DNA from: Methylotenera_A sp031422335
Lineage (GTDB): Bacteria > Pseudomonadota > Gammaproteobacteria > Burkholderiales > Methylophilaceae
Length of the DNA stretch: 64,000 bases
NCBI GenBank assembly: GCA_031422335.1
Contig: JANOQW010000018.1
Coordinates: forward strand, 1 to 64,000
Reading direction: 5' to 3'
The position numbers and the translations under genes were made by a program. A model generated the notes under the pieces. The model worked only from the letters and a program-made list of their open reading frames with translations, had not been told where the DNA came from and did no database searches. Of this stretch, positions 34,031 through 43,169 are shown piece after piece. Positions within the stretch are counted from its first letter, which is position 1. Each line of letters opens with the position of its first letter.

Positions 34031-35587
34031 CTACAACGATTTACGTAAATTCGCAGGTGGAATATTTAAGGATTCGCGATATTTGGCAATGGTGCGGCGC
34101 GCCACCACGATGCCTTGCTTAGATAAAATATCGCTAAACTGGCTATCAGAAAGTGGCTTTTTAATATTTTCTTCTGCCACCATTTGTTTAATTAGTGCGC
34201 GAATTGCAGTCGCAGAGCATTCGCCACCTGCATCAGTAGAAACGTGACTGCCAAAAAAGTATTTCAGCTCGAACACGCCGCGCGGGGTGAGCATGTATTT
34301 ATGTGTCGTGACTCTAGAAATAGTCGATTCGTGCAACTCAAGCTCTTCAGCAATCTCGCGTAACACCAACGGACGCATGGCAATTTCGCCATGCTCAAAA
34401 AAGTTACGTTGGCGATCGACAATGGCTTGACTGACGCGCAAAATAGTCGAGAAGCGCTGTTGAATATTTTTAATCATCCAGCGCGCTTCTTGCATTTGTG
34501 TTTGCAAATATTGGCTAGAGTTTTCGCGGTTGCGCTTTAAAATATCAGCGTACATTTGGTTAATGCGCAGCTTGGGCACCACGCCATCGTTCAGTGTGGC
34601 TATCCAAATACCTTTTACTTTTTTCACCAATACTTCATGCTGAATAAAATGGTCGCGATCGAGTTGCGCAAAATCGCTGCCAGGGCGCGGGTTTTGCTGC
34701 TTAATTAAGCATTGCGCGCCTTTTAGTGTGGCTTCATCGCAATTTAATAATTTACGTAGCTTTACAAAATCTTTATTGGCTAGCACCGCCAAATGCTGGC
34801 TGACAATTTTTTTGGCGATTTCTAAATAGTCAGTGTCGGCATGTAATAAGCACAGCTGCAACAAAATACATTCCTGTAGATTGGTGCCACCTATGCCCGC
34901 GGGCTCTAGGCTTTGTATTAGTTTAAGCGCGGTTTGCAGCTCAAGCAGTTCAATTTCCAGCTCTAGCGGCAGTTCTTCTACTAGCTCTTCTAAATCTGCT
35001 TCTAAGTAACCGTCATCGTTAATACTGTCTATCAACAAAAATATTAAATTTTGGTCACGCTCAGAAAGCGGCATTAGTTTTAACTGGCTCAGCAAATGGT
35101 CGCGCAAGCTTTCTGCCACTACTTCTTGGCGCGAATAATCGCCATCGTCGTCACCATCATTGCTTTGGCGGCTGCCTTCATCCCACTGGCCTGCACTGCC
35201 ATATTCGTCATAATTTTCGTCAAAATCGGTGGCAGAAAAGTCTTCTTTGGCTTCTAGCGGTTTATCTTCGCTTGCCGTTGCAGTTTCTTGGTAATCTACA
35301 TTGCTAAATGCATCAATTTCAAAATCATCGTTTTGATTCGATTGTTCGCCATCAGAAGTAATCGGGTCGTGATCAACACCATTGCTGGCTTCTTGCACGC
35401 CACCGTCATCTAACTCCCCATCTGGCGTATCGCCATCCACCAGCTCTAACAGCGGGTTATCTTGCAAAATGGTTTCTAACTCTTGGTCTAGCTCTAGCGA
35501 CGATAACTGCAGCAGGCGAATAGATTGCTGTAGCTGCGGTGTAAGCGCTAGGTTTTGTGAGATGCGTAGTTGAAGATTTTGCTTCAT
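34031..35587 (-). CDS. rpoN: RNA polymerase sigma-54 factor
   Basis: The protein has 518 residues. The Gln/Leu-rich region I (2-48, LRISQNLALTPQLQQSIRLL) contacts activators. A strongly acidic, low-complexity region II spans about 50-165. The core-binding domain follows. The C-terminal helix-turn-helix and the RpoN box (ARRTIAKYRE, near residue 500) bind the -24 element. It starts 10 bases from lptB's stop, in the conserved lptCAB-rpoN order. In this window the NtrX regulator lacks the motif needed to work with it, so its activators must be elsewhere. Confidence 0.96.
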   Translation of the reverse strand: MKQNLQLRISQNLALTPQLQQSIRLLQLSSLELDQELETILQDNPLLELVDGDTPDGELDDGGVQEASNGVDHDPITSDGEQSNQNDDFEIDAFSNVDYQETATASEDKPLEAKEDFSATDFDENYDEYGSAGQWDEGSRQSNDGDDDGDYSRQEVVAESLRDHLLSQLKLMPLSERDQNLIFLLIDSINDDGYLEADLEELVEELPLELEIELLELQTALKLIQSLEPAGIGGTNLQECILLQLCLLHADTDYLEIAKKIVSQHLAVLANKDFVKLRKLLNCDEATLKGAQCLIKQQNPRPGSDFAQLDRDHFIQHEVLVKKVKGIWIATLNDGVVPKLRINQMYADILKRNRENSSQYLQTQMQEARWMIKNIQQRFSTILRVSQAIVDRQRNFFEHGEIAMRPLVLREIAEELELHESTISRVTTHKYMLTPRGVFELKYFFGSHVSTDAGGECSATAIRALIKQMVAEENIKKPLSDSQFSDILSKQGIVVARRTIAKYRESLNIPPANLRKSL

Positions 35588-35597
35588 GTTTTTTTAA

Positions 35598-36320
35598 TTA
35601 CAGCCTAAAATCTTTACCCAAATATACTTCGCGTACTGCTTCATTATTCACAATATCGGCAGGTTTGCCAGAGGCAAATACGGTGCCGTCATTGACAATA
35701 TAAGCGGTGTCGCAAATACCCAAGGTTTCGCGCACATTATGGTCGGTAATCAATATGCCAATATCTTTGCTGGCTAAAAAACGAATAATTTTTTGAATAT
35801 CCAACACCGCAATCGGGTCGATGCCAGCAAACGGCTCATCTAGCAAAATAAAGCTGGGGTTGGTGGCCAAGCAGCGCGCAATCTCCACTCGCCGCCGCTC
35901 ACCGCCTGATAAGCTCACCGCTTGGCTATTTCGAATGTGCACAATATGCAGCTCTTGCAGCAGGGATTCTAATTGCGCATGTGTTTCATCTTCGCTAAGT
36001 TCTTGCAGCTCTAGCACTGCCAAAATATTTTCTTCAACTGTCAACTTGCGAAAAATAGACGGCTCTTGTGGCAAATAAGCCAAACCCATGCGCGCACGGC
36101 TATGAATCGGCAGGCGGCTTAAATCTTTGCCGTTAAGTAGAATGCGGCCCGCATCCAGAGGCACCAAGCCCACCATCATGTAAAAACTGGTGGTTTTGCC
36201 CGCGCCGTTTGGGCCTAGCAAACCCACTACCTCGCCACTGTTAATACGCAACGAAATATCTTGCACCACCGTGCGCGATTTATAAGACTTACGCAGATTT
36301 TCGACGATAAGGTCACTCAT
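35598..36320 (-). CDS. lptB: LPS export ABC transporter ATP-binding protein LptB
   Basis: LptB powers LPS extraction from the inner membrane with LptFG and LptC. The 240 residues contain Walker A (GPNGAGKTTSFYM), the Q loop (YLPQEPSIFRKLTVEEN), the signature LSGGERRRVEIAR, Walker B (FILLDEPFAGIDP) and the switch His (TDHNVRE). It follows lptA by 2 bases. lptF and lptG are not in the window, as is usual. Confidence 0.97.
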   Translation of the reverse strand: MSDLIVENLRKSYKSRTVVQDISLRINSGEVVGLLGPNGAGKTTSFYMMVGLVPLDAGRILLNGKDLSRLPIHSRARMGLAYLPQEPSIFRKLTVEENILAVLELQELSEDETHAQLESLLQELHIVHIRNSQAVSLSGGERRRVEIARCLATNPSFILLDEPFAGIDPIAVLDIQKIIRFLASKDIGILITDHNVRETLGICDTAYIVNDGTVFASGKPADIVNNEAVREVYLGKDFRL

Positions 36321-36322
36321 TT

Positions 36323-36958
36323 TTATTCAGGTTTTTCTGTAGTTTCAAGGCGATTACTGAATCTTAGGTTTTTTGTTACACTGGGTGCAGAACTAGCAGG
36401 TGCAGGGCTGGCTGGTGCTTCAGACGATTGACCGCTGGGCTTGGGTGCCGCCGCAGGTTTATTTTTGGGCTGAATAATGGCTTTTACGCGGCCGCTACCC
36501 GGGTTGGTTTCAGATTTGGTGCCGCCAATTACTTCTGCATATTCGGCGTTCGCGTCATAACTAATGTAATCGCCATATACAATATCCTCGCCGCGCTTCA
36601 CCCAGGCTTTGGTGTAAAGTTGTACTTTATCCATGCGGCCGTCATATTCTATGCGCTGCGCATTGCCTTCCATGTATTCGTTTTTGCCTTCACGTTTTTG
36701 CTTAAAGGTGGTTGGGTTGCCCGTAGATGTGCTGTGCTGAAAGCCTTCTTTATCCTCGCGTACTACCAATTTGTCTGCGCGAATAATCAGCGTACCTTGC
36801 GTGAGTATCACCGTGCCAGTATAAGTGCTGGTTTTTTTGGCATCATTGACTGTCACCGTGTCCGCCTCAAGCTCAATCGGTTTGTCGCGATCAGCCGCTT
36901 CAGCCAAGGCTTGCAGGCTAGTGCAAAGTCCTATTAGTATGACAATTAATTTTTTCAT
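36323..36958 (-). CDS. lptA: LPS transport periplasmic protein LptA
   Basis: LptA polymerises into the periplasmic bridge carrying LPS. The 211 residues start with a signal peptide (1-19, ending in LQALAEA) and then the OstA-like beta-jellyroll with PIELEADTVTVNDAKKTSTYTG. Residues about 160-211 form a Pro/Ala/Ser-rich tail that is longer than in E. coli and looks disordered. The ATG overlaps the lptC stop by 4 bases. Confidence 0.94.
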   Translation of the reverse strand: MKKLIVILIGLCTSLQALAEAADRDKPIELEADTVTVNDAKKTSTYTGTVILTQGTLIIRADKLVVREDKEGFQHSTSTGNPTTFKQKREGKNEYMEGNAQRIEYDGRMDKVQLYTKAWVKRGEDIVYGDYISYDANAEYAEVIGGTKSETNPGSGRVKAIIQPKNKPAAAPKPSGQSSEAPASPAPASSAPSVTKNLRFSNRLETTEKPE

Positions 36959-37680
36959 TTTATATTCCGTACTTTCTTACTGACAGGCACTTGTTTGATG
37001 GGCGTTATAGATTTTTTAGTGGTTAATTGTTTACTAGTCGATAATGTTTTGCTGCTGGTGAGCTTAGTTTTATTATTTGCTTGCTTACTTGATTTTACTG
37101 GCAACGCGGCTGGCCGTTCGTAATGCACTTTTACCCGATTAAACAGTTTGATGGTTTGATTTTTTTTATCAAATACCATGCCTTTGGCGCGTATCACCGT
37201 TTTAGGTGCTTGCTTAATTAGCACTGCGCTATCTGTTCTAGCAATATCTTGCTTGGGCAAAATCACCAATTTTTCGGTCAACACTTGCATCTCGCCTTTG
37301 CCCTCAAACGCTTGTCGTACCACTTTTACGTTATCCACCAGCTCTATCTCTTCGCCATCGCTAGAAACATAGCCACGCAGCGCCTCAATTTGTGTGTAAG
37401 GCTTGTTAACAGCGAACTGCGTATAACGTGGGCGTTGCAGCACCGTGCTGTCGTCATCGGGGTAATGTAACATCTCGGCCGCCGCCAGCACATAGCGCAA
37501 CTTGCCAGTAATGTCAGTTTGGGTGGTGACAAAGTTATTCATTGTGTAATCTGGATCATGCCGATTGCTACCATCAATTTTTGGGCCTTGTTCTTCCACC
37601 GTTAGATTAATCCAAAATGTGATCAAGGCCAACAATACGGCCAGTACCAGCGGAAATAATATATTGGGACGCGCTAGCAT
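36955..37680 (-). CDS. lptC: LPS export protein LptC
   Basis: LptC is a bitopic inner-membrane protein that passes LPS from LptBFG to LptA. One N-terminal membrane helix (about 8-27) precedes the periplasmic jellyroll (35-190). At 241 residues it is about 45 longer than usual: residues 195-241 are a Lys/Ser/Thr-rich basic tail with no family counterpart that I recall. It is downstream of kdsC by 56 bases that contain a duplicated fragment of the kdsC end. Confidence 0.9.
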   Translation of the reverse strand: MLARPNILFPLVLAVLLALITFWINLTVEEQGPKIDGSNRHDPDYTMNNFVTTQTDITGKLRYVLAAAEMLHYPDDDSTVLQRPRYTQFAVNKPYTQIEALRGYVSSDGEEIELVDNVKVVRQAFEGKGEMQVLTEKLVILPKQDIARTDSAVLIKQAPKTVIRAKGMVFDKKNQTIKLFNRVKVHYERPAALPVKSSKQANNKTKLTSSKTLSTSKQLTTKKSITPIKQVPVSKKVRNIK

Positions 37681-37710
37681 TTTTTATCAAGTTTCACTCA
37701 AGATGCACAA

Positions 37711-37762
37711 CTTAAAATACGGCGCTAACTGCGTAATCATTTGAAATACGGCGCCAATTGCG
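37711..37762. repeat. Tandem duplication of the kdsC 3' end
   Basis: Bases 37740-37762 (the end of kdsC) and 37711-37733 match at 19 of 23 positions, 29 bases apart. The downstream copy on the minus strand would read QLAPYF and a stop, echoing the gene's own QLAPYFK and stop. Confidence 0.8.
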
Positions 37763-38270
37763 CCTCCAGTGTGCCTTGCGCTTGCATAATCAGCTCACAC
37801 AATTCGCGCACCGCGCCGCGGCCACCTTGTTTTACTGTTACATAATGTGCGCGACTTTTAACAGAATCAGGCGCTGCAGGCACGCTCACGCTTAAGCCGC
37901 AACGCAGCATCGGCGGCATATCTACCACATCGTCGCCCATAAATGCAGTTTCTTCAGGCGACATATTCAACTTGGCGATTAAATCGTTAAATGCAACTAA
38001 TTTGTCATCAACGCCTTGGTAAAAATACGCCACGCCTGTGCTTTCAGAGCGCTGTTTTACCACGTTAGAGGTGCGCCCTGTAATAATCGCCATTTGCACG
38101 CCAGAAGCTTTAAGTAGCTTCATGCCCAAGCCATCTTGGGTATTAAAAGTTTTGTATTCTTGGCCATCATCGCCTATAGTCAAGCCGCCATCGGTCATCA
38201 CGCCATCCACATCAAAAATCACCAATTTAATTTTTTTTGCACGCGTAATTACTTCATTTATGTGCAGCAT
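37737..38270 (-). CDS. kdsC: 3-deoxy-D-manno-octulosonate-8-phosphate phosphatase
   Basis: KdsC removes phosphate from Kdo-8-phosphate in Kdo synthesis. The 177-residue HAD-type enzyme lacks a cap domain, as is normal for KdsC. Motif I is VIFDVDGVMTDGG (catalytic Asp pair), motif II is IITGR and motif III-IV is AFMGDDVVDMPPM. It is directly adjacent to kdsD, which supplies the pathway's arabinose 5-phosphate. Confidence 0.95.
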   Translation of the reverse strand: MLHINEVITRAKKIKLVIFDVDGVMTDGGLTIGDDGQEYKTFNTQDGLGMKLLKASGVQMAIITGRTSNVVKQRSESTGVAYFYQGVDDKLVAFNDLIAKLNMSPEETAFMGDDVVDMPPMLRCGLSVSVPAAPDSVKSRAHYVTVKQGGRGAVRELCELIMQAQGTLEAQLAPYFK

Positions 38271-39278
38271 TTAAACCACTTTCGCTTTGAGTAAATCGTG
38301 CATATTAAATGCGCCCACCAGTTTGCCTGCATCGTCAATCACCAGCAGGCCATTAATTTTTTTCTGCTCCATCATTTCCACTGCCTCCACCGCTAATTCA
38401 TTGGCGTGGATGGTGTTAGGGTTAGCATGCATCACTTCGTTTATTTTAACGGTGTGGGTAAAAATGCCTTTGGCAAAGGTGCGACGCAAATCGCCATCGG
38501 TAAACACACCAACGGGTTGTTTTTTCTCATTAACAATAGCGGTTAAGCCCAAACCTTTTTTAGTCATTTCAGTCAGTGCGGCTGATAATAACTCGCCATC
38601 TTTTACGCTGGGAATCGCGCTGCCCGTGCGCATAATATCTTTCACTCTCACCATTAAGCGCCGTCCTAAGTTGCCACCTGGGTGCGAGCGTGCAAAATCT
38701 TCAGCAGTAAAATCGCGCAAATTCAATACGCATACAGCTAGTGCGTCACCCAAAGCAAGTGCAGCCGTGGTGCTGGCGGTTGGCGATAAGCCAAGTGGAC
38801 AAGCTTCTTGCGATACTTCTGCACTTAAATGCACGTCAGATTCTTTGGCTAAGGTAGAATTTTTAGCGCCCGTGATACTAATAATTTTTGCACCTAGGCG
38901 TTTTATTGTGGGCACAATATTCAGCAACTCATCGCTCTCGCCAGAGTTAGAAAGTGCAATCACCACATCGCCATTGGTAATCATGCCCAAGTCACCGTGG
39001 CTGGCCTCGGCAGGGTGCATAAAAAATGCTGGGGTGCCAGTGCTGGCAAGCGTAGCCGCAATTTTACCGCCAACGTGACCTGATTTTCCCATACCGCTGA
39101 CGACTACGCGGCCTTGACAGTTTAAAATTAATTGCACAGCGGCTTCAAAACTCGCGTCTAACCTGGCTGCTAACGCACTAATTTCGTGCGCTTCAATATT
39201 CAACACGCTACGCGCCAAGGCCAAAGTTTCGGTTTTCGGTGCGTGCAATTTATCAGATTGTAGTAATGTGGGTGACAT
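38271..39278 (-). CDS. kdsD: Arabinose-5-phosphate isomerase
   Basis: KdsD converts ribulose 5-phosphate to arabinose 5-phosphate, the first step toward Kdo. The 335 residues have an N-terminal SIS domain (about 40-190; VVVSGMGKSGHVGGKIAATLAS, then HPAEASHGDLGMI and ALSNSGESDELLN) and two CBS domains (about 210-265 and 275-335). It is the first gene of the Kdo/LPS/sigma-54 minus-strand cluster. The upstream 155 bases are shared with the divergent Kef-type gene. Confidence 0.95.
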   Translation of the reverse strand: MSPTLLQSDKLHAPKTETLALARSVLNIEAHEISALAARLDASFEAAVQLILNCQGRVVVSGMGKSGHVGGKIAATLASTGTPAFFMHPAEASHGDLGMITNGDVVIALSNSGESDELLNIVPTIKRLGAKIISITGAKNSTLAKESDVHLSAEVSQEACPLGLSPTASTTAALALGDALAVCVLNLRDFTAEDFARSHPGGNLGRRLMVRVKDIMRTGSAIPSVKDGELLSAALTEMTKKGLGLTAIVNEKKQPVGVFTDGDLRRTFAKGIFTHTVKINEVMHANPNTIHANELAVEAVEMMEQKKINGLLVIDDAGKLVGAFNMHDLLKAKVV

Positions 39279-39298
39279 AGTTACTAAGTATAAAAGGG

Positions 39299-39393
39299 AA
39301 ACCGCAATGAATAAAGCAAAAAAGTGCGGTTTTTAGGTAAAATATCGAAAGTAGGCATAATTATTGCCTAGAATGTGTAATACGCAATAATTA
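39299..39393. promoter_or_regulatory. Two inverted repeats in the kdsD-Kef divergent region
   Basis: AAACCGCA (39299-39306) pairs with TGCGGTTT (39325-39332), followed by T residues, like a terminator or a stem. TAATTATTGC (39358-39367) pairs perfectly with GCAATAATTA (39384-39393) across 16 bases, like an operator. Both lie between divergent genes. Function is inferred only from symmetry and position. Confidence 0.4.
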
Positions 39394-39433
39394 ACGTCAT
39401 TAAAATACAATAAAAATAACATAAGCGAGCCCA

Positions 39434-41404
39434 ATGTTTGATTCTTTAACCAGTGTTTTATTGTTGCTAACAAGCTCAGTCTTAGCGGTTGCGCTGTTTC
39501 GCGCCTTGCGTTTACCCGCCATGTTGGCCTATTTTATGGTGGGCATTTTGTTTGGCCCATTTGCGTTAGATGTATTACCTAGTACAGATTCTAGCCGCCA
39601 CGTGGCAGAGTTCGGCATTGTATTTTTAATGTTCAGCATCGGCCTAGAATTTAGCTTGCCCAAACTTTACGCCATGCGCAAAACCTTGTTTGGCTTGGGT
39701 GGCGCGCAGGTGCTTATCACCTTGTTTGTTACTATGCTATTGAGCTGGCTAGCGGGCTTTAGTTTGCCCACTGCTTTTGTGGTGGGTGGCGCACTCACCA
39801 TGTCATCCACTGCCATCGTATCTAAAATTTTAATCGAGCGCGTCGATTTAAACTCGCGCCATGGTCGTTTAAGCATTGGTATTTTGCTGTTTCAAGATTT
39901 AGCGGTGATTCCTATTTTGGTGCTGATTCCTGCACTTGGTGCGCAAACGGGTGATTTGGCTACCACTTTAGGTATGTCATTTATTAAATCTGCCGTGCTG
40001 CTGTTTATATTATTTAAGTTTGGCAAAAGTATTATCAACTTTTGGTTTAGTTTAGTGGCCAAACAGCGCTCGCGCGAGCTATTTGTCATGAACGTGCTGA
40101 TGGTGACTTTATTGCTGGCGGCGGTGACTAAAATTGCTGGTTTATCTTACGCATTGGGGGCATTTATTGCAGGCATGTTGATCTCCGAAACGCGTTATCG
40201 CTACCAAGTGGAATCTGACATTGCGCCTTTCCGCGATATTTTGCTGGGCCTGTTTTTTATCAGCGTCGGCATGCTGCTCGATTTTAATTACATGCTGCAA
40301 AACATTGGCTTGGTATTAATGCTGTTGACGGGCTTTATCTTGTTTAAAGCGGTGGTGGTGGCGGTTTTAGTAAAAGCATTTGGCTTTGAGCTTGGCGTCG
40401 GCATACGCACAGGCATTGTGTTGGCGCAAGCAGGCGAGTTTAGCTTTGTGATTTTGGCGCTAGGTTTAGAGCAAAAAATTATCGGCGGTAACGAGCTGCA
40501 ATTAATGCTGGCGGCCACCTTGCTTTCTATGGTGTTTGCCGCATTGGTCATCCCATATAACGGCCGCATTGCGCGCAAGTTGGTTAAAAGTTACACCCGC
40601 AATAGCAGCCAAGTAGTGGAGGCGCTAGATGGCGTGAGTAAGGATTTAAAAAACCACGTGATTATTTGTGGCTATGGCCGTAGTGGCCAATATTTAGGCC
40701 GTTTTTTAAAAGAGGAGAACATTCCGTTTATTGCGCTAGATATTGACCCGACGCGGGTGCACGATGCCGCTGCAGCGGGCGAGCACGTGATGTATGGCGA
40801 TGCAGGCAGGCGTATTGTGCTGGAAGCCGCAGGTGGCGCGCGCGCCAAGGCGTTGATTGTGAGTTATTCTGACATGCGCGCTTCGATGAAAGTGTTGCAT
40901 GTGGCGCAAGAAAGCTACCCTAATTTACCTGTTATCGTGCGCACTTATGACGATGCAGATATGGATACTTTTCGCGATGCGGGCGCCACCGAGGTGGTGC
41001 CAGAAGTGCTGGAAGGTAGCCTCATGTTGGCCTCACATGCTCTGGTTTTATTGGGTGTGCCGCTTAATCGTGTGGTGAAACGCATTAGGCTGTTTCGCGA
41101 AGAGCGCTACAAAATGTTTAAAGGTTATTTCCGTGGCGCCACAGATGCCAATAATGTCGACACGCAACAAGTGCAGCTGCACTCGGTGGAGATTAGCAAA
41201 AATTCTTACGCCAAAAAATTGCGCCTAGATCATATTGATATTGCGCGTTTTAATGTAGAAGTTCAGCTGATTCGTCGCCCCAATATGCTGGAAGATATTG
41301 CACCGCGCGGCGATATTACATTGGCAGATGGCGATGTGTTGGTGCTGTTGGGCTTACCAGACAATTTGGTAGCTGCTGAAGTTTATCTTATTTCTGGAAA
41401 ATAA
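39434..41404 (+). CDS. Kef-type monovalent cation:proton antiporter (CPA2)
   Basis: The protein has 656 residues. The N-terminal CPA2 membrane domain has about 12 helices to residue 385 or so; LFQDLAVIPILVL carries the family's conserved acidic residue. A cytoplasmic RCK/TrkA-N domain (about 405-525, Rossmann motif IICGYGRSGQYLGRF) and a TrkA-C domain (about 565-650) follow. KefB/KefC/YbaL-like proteins exchange K+ or Na+ for protons. No glutathione-responsive ancillary (KefF/G) gene is adjacent, so assignment to KefB or KefC is not safe. Confidence 0.88.
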   Translation: MFDSLTSVLLLLTSSVLAVALFRALRLPAMLAYFMVGILFGPFALDVLPSTDSSRHVAEFGIVFLMFSIGLEFSLPKLYAMRKTLFGLGGAQVLITLFVTMLLSWLAGFSLPTAFVVGGALTMSSTAIVSKILIERVDLNSRHGRLSIGILLFQDLAVIPILVLIPALGAQTGDLATTLGMSFIKSAVLLFILFKFGKSIINFWFSLVAKQRSRELFVMNVLMVTLLLAAVTKIAGLSYALGAFIAGMLISETRYRYQVESDIAPFRDILLGLFFISVGMLLDFNYMLQNIGLVLMLLTGFILFKAVVVAVLVKAFGFELGVGIRTGIVLAQAGEFSFVILALGLEQKIIGGNELQLMLAATLLSMVFAALVIPYNGRIARKLVKSYTRNSSQVVEALDGVSKDLKNHVIICGYGRSGQYLGRFLKEENIPFIALDIDPTRVHDAAAAGEHVMYGDAGRRIVLEAAGGARAKALIVSYSDMRASMKVLHVAQESYPNLPVIVRTYDDADMDTFRDAGATEVVPEVLEGSLMLASHALVLLGVPLNRVVKRIRLFREERYKMFKGYFRGATDANNVDTQQVQLHSVEISKNSYAKKLRLDHIDIARFNVEVQLIRRPNMLEDIAPRGDITLADGDVLVLLGLPDNLVAAEVYLISGK

Positions 41405-41437
41405 GATGACTGCGTCAATCTCGGCTCTGGTAAATAA

Positions 41438-42457
41438 GTGGCTAAATCTGTCGTTGTAGTAGGCGGTGGCATTGTTGGCTGCCTTACTGCGTTAAATTTA
41501 GCGCAGCGCGGTTGCCAAGTCACCATTGTGGAGCGCAACCAAATTGCCGCACAAACTTCAGGAGAATCCAGCTGGGCGGGCGCGGGCGTTTTGTTTCCGT
41601 TGCTGCCGTGGATGTACAAAGATGAAGTGAATGTCTTGGCGCTGCGCGGCGCCAGTTTATACCCGCAACTTTGCGATGAGCTAAAACGCGAAACTGGCAT
41701 AGACTCAGAATATACACAAAGCGGTATGCTGATAGAGCCACCATTTGATGCGGATGCTGCAATCAACTGGTGTGCAAAAAATCAGATTGAATTTAAGCAA
41801 GTTGGTGAAGGTTTGTTATTGCCTGCAGTTGCGCAAGTGCGTCCGCCACACTTGTTGCAAGCACTCAAACAACGACTTATTCAGCAAAATGTAACGCTGT
41901 TAGAGCATACGCAACTTGAATCGCTTAAAAATGTTGATAAAATAAATGGCTGGAGAGCCAATAACGGCGGGGTGCTCAGGGCAGATACTTTTGTGGTGAC
42001 ATCAGGCGCATGGAGCTTTGAGCTGCTAAAAGATACGACGGCTGGTTTGAATATAAAACCGATGCGCGGGCAGATTTTGTTGTACGACCTGTCACGTCAA
42101 ACAGTTTCAGATTTACCAACCAATATTATCTACCGAGATGGTTTTTACTTAGTGCCGCGCCGTGATGGCTTATTGTTGGCAGGCAGCACCTTGGAAGACG
42201 TGGGTTTTGACACAAGTACGACTGAAACCATGTGTCATGAATTGCAAATAAAAGCGGAGAATATATTGCCGAGCTTAAAACATGCCGCTGTCATCAAGCA
42301 TTGGTGCGGCTTGCGGCCTGGCACTCCCGATAACCTACCTACAATCGCACAACACCCAAGTATTGATAACTTGTTTTTAAATACGGGTCATTTTAGGTAC
42401 GGGCTGACTATGGCGCCAGCCAGTGCAGAGCGAATTACGAACTTGCTGAATGGTTAG
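41438..42457 (+). CDS. thiO: Glycine oxidase ThiO / FAD-dependent oxidoreductase
   Basis: This 339-residue DAO-family flavoprotein has the N-terminal FAD-binding VVVVGGGIVGCLTALNLA and the C-terminal LRPGTPDNLPTIAQHP segment, followed by NTGHFRYGLTMAP. ThiO oxidises glycine to the imine used in thiazole synthesis for thiamine. No other thi gene is adjacent, so the substrate is inferred. The start is GTG at 41438. The 3' end overlaps the convergent unknown gene by 23 bases. Confidence 0.78.
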   Translation: MAKSVVVVGGGIVGCLTALNLAQRGCQVTIVERNQIAAQTSGESSWAGAGVLFPLLPWMYKDEVNVLALRGASLYPQLCDELKRETGIDSEYTQSGMLIEPPFDADAAINWCAKNQIEFKQVGEGLLLPAVAQVRPPHLLQALKQRLIQQNVTLLEHTQLESLKNVDKINGWRANNGGVLRADTFVVTSGAWSFELLKDTTAGLNIKPMRGQILLYDLSRQTVSDLPTNIIYRDGFYLVPRRDGLLLAGSTLEDVGFDTSTTETMCHELQIKAENILPSLKHAAVIKHWCGLRPGTPDNLPTIAQHPSIDNLFLNTGHFRYGLTMAPASAERITNLLNG

Positions 42458-43154
42458 TTGTTATTTTTTCAAGTTCGAGTGCTTCATCATTGTCGACCAG
42501 CCATTTTTCGAGTTTCTGGTATGTTCTAGGCCAGTGTTCGTTATACTCATCTTCCATTGTTTTAATGCATTTTTCGATTAGATTAAGTTGAGATGAGCCA
42601 AATTGTTCCACCCATCTATTTTTAAACATGGTTTTGTAGTTATCTTTCTCTACTTTTGAATATCCCATACAAACACCATCAAAGTTGGGGTGTGCACTTT
42701 CTGACAGTGAATTATATATATCAACAATGCCAGGATATCGCTCCTCACATTTGTTTAATACAGTTAATATGTTTATAGACTCTAATTTTGTTAATTGATT
42801 TTTTGAGCCAAACATTTGCCGATTTGTAATTTCTATAAATTGCCAGAAAGAAATTTTCCCTTGAACTACAGCTTCAGTTTTTTGATTTAGATAAATGAGA
42901 ACTCCAAGTGTTTCAATTGCGCTTCGTATCAATAATCGCGAGCCTAGAATATGTTTTTTTTTAAGTAGATATGCTACCTGAGACATTAGGTCTACAAATC
43001 TCCACATAATTGCTTCTCTAAGAACAATGCTGCAATATGTGACCTTCCACTTATGCGCAGTCTCGTTTCTGGCTATGAGTGCAGCTAATTCAACTTCCTG
43101 ACAAAGACTTTTTTGCCATCCATCCAGAAGTGTTTCTAAGTGGTTTAGTTCCAT
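42435..43154 (-). CDS. Unrecognised protein, DUF5677-like
   Basis: I do not recognise this 239-residue protein with confidence. It is predicted to be mostly helical, with a middle region (SRLLIRSAIETLGVLIYL, then SLSESAHPNFDGV) that recalls HEPN-like or DUF5677 proteins. The RSxxE and SxSxHP patterns are in keeping with that. It has no signal peptide. The gene is visibly more AT-rich than its neighbours and interrupts an otherwise housekeeping stretch between thiO and moaC, overlapping thiO at its 3' end. Horizontal acquisition is likely. Confidence 0.6.
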   Translation of the reverse strand: MELNHLETLLDGWQKSLCQEVELAALIARNETAHKWKVTYCSIVLREAIMWRFVDLMSQVAYLLKKKHILGSRLLIRSAIETLGVLIYLNQKTEAVVQGKISFWQFIEITNRQMFGSKNQLTKLESINILTVLNKCEERYPGIVDIYNSLSESAHPNFDGVCMGYSKVEKDNYKTMFKNRWVEQFGSSQLNLIEKCIKTMEDEYNEHWPRTYQKLEKWLVDNDEALELEKITTNHSASS

Positions 43155-43169
43155 AACAAGCGGTTTAGG

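Noticed and set aside
36901..36930. CCTGCAAGCC within lptA resembles an arm of the palindromic repeat, with GGCT 11 bases later
   Set aside because: It encodes the ordinary Ala-rich end of the signal peptide, and the loop shows no similarity. The short match can be chance.
38287..39078. 263-codon + strand frame opposite kdsD
   Set aside because: It is antisense to a conserved SIS-CBS enzyme with no family of its own.
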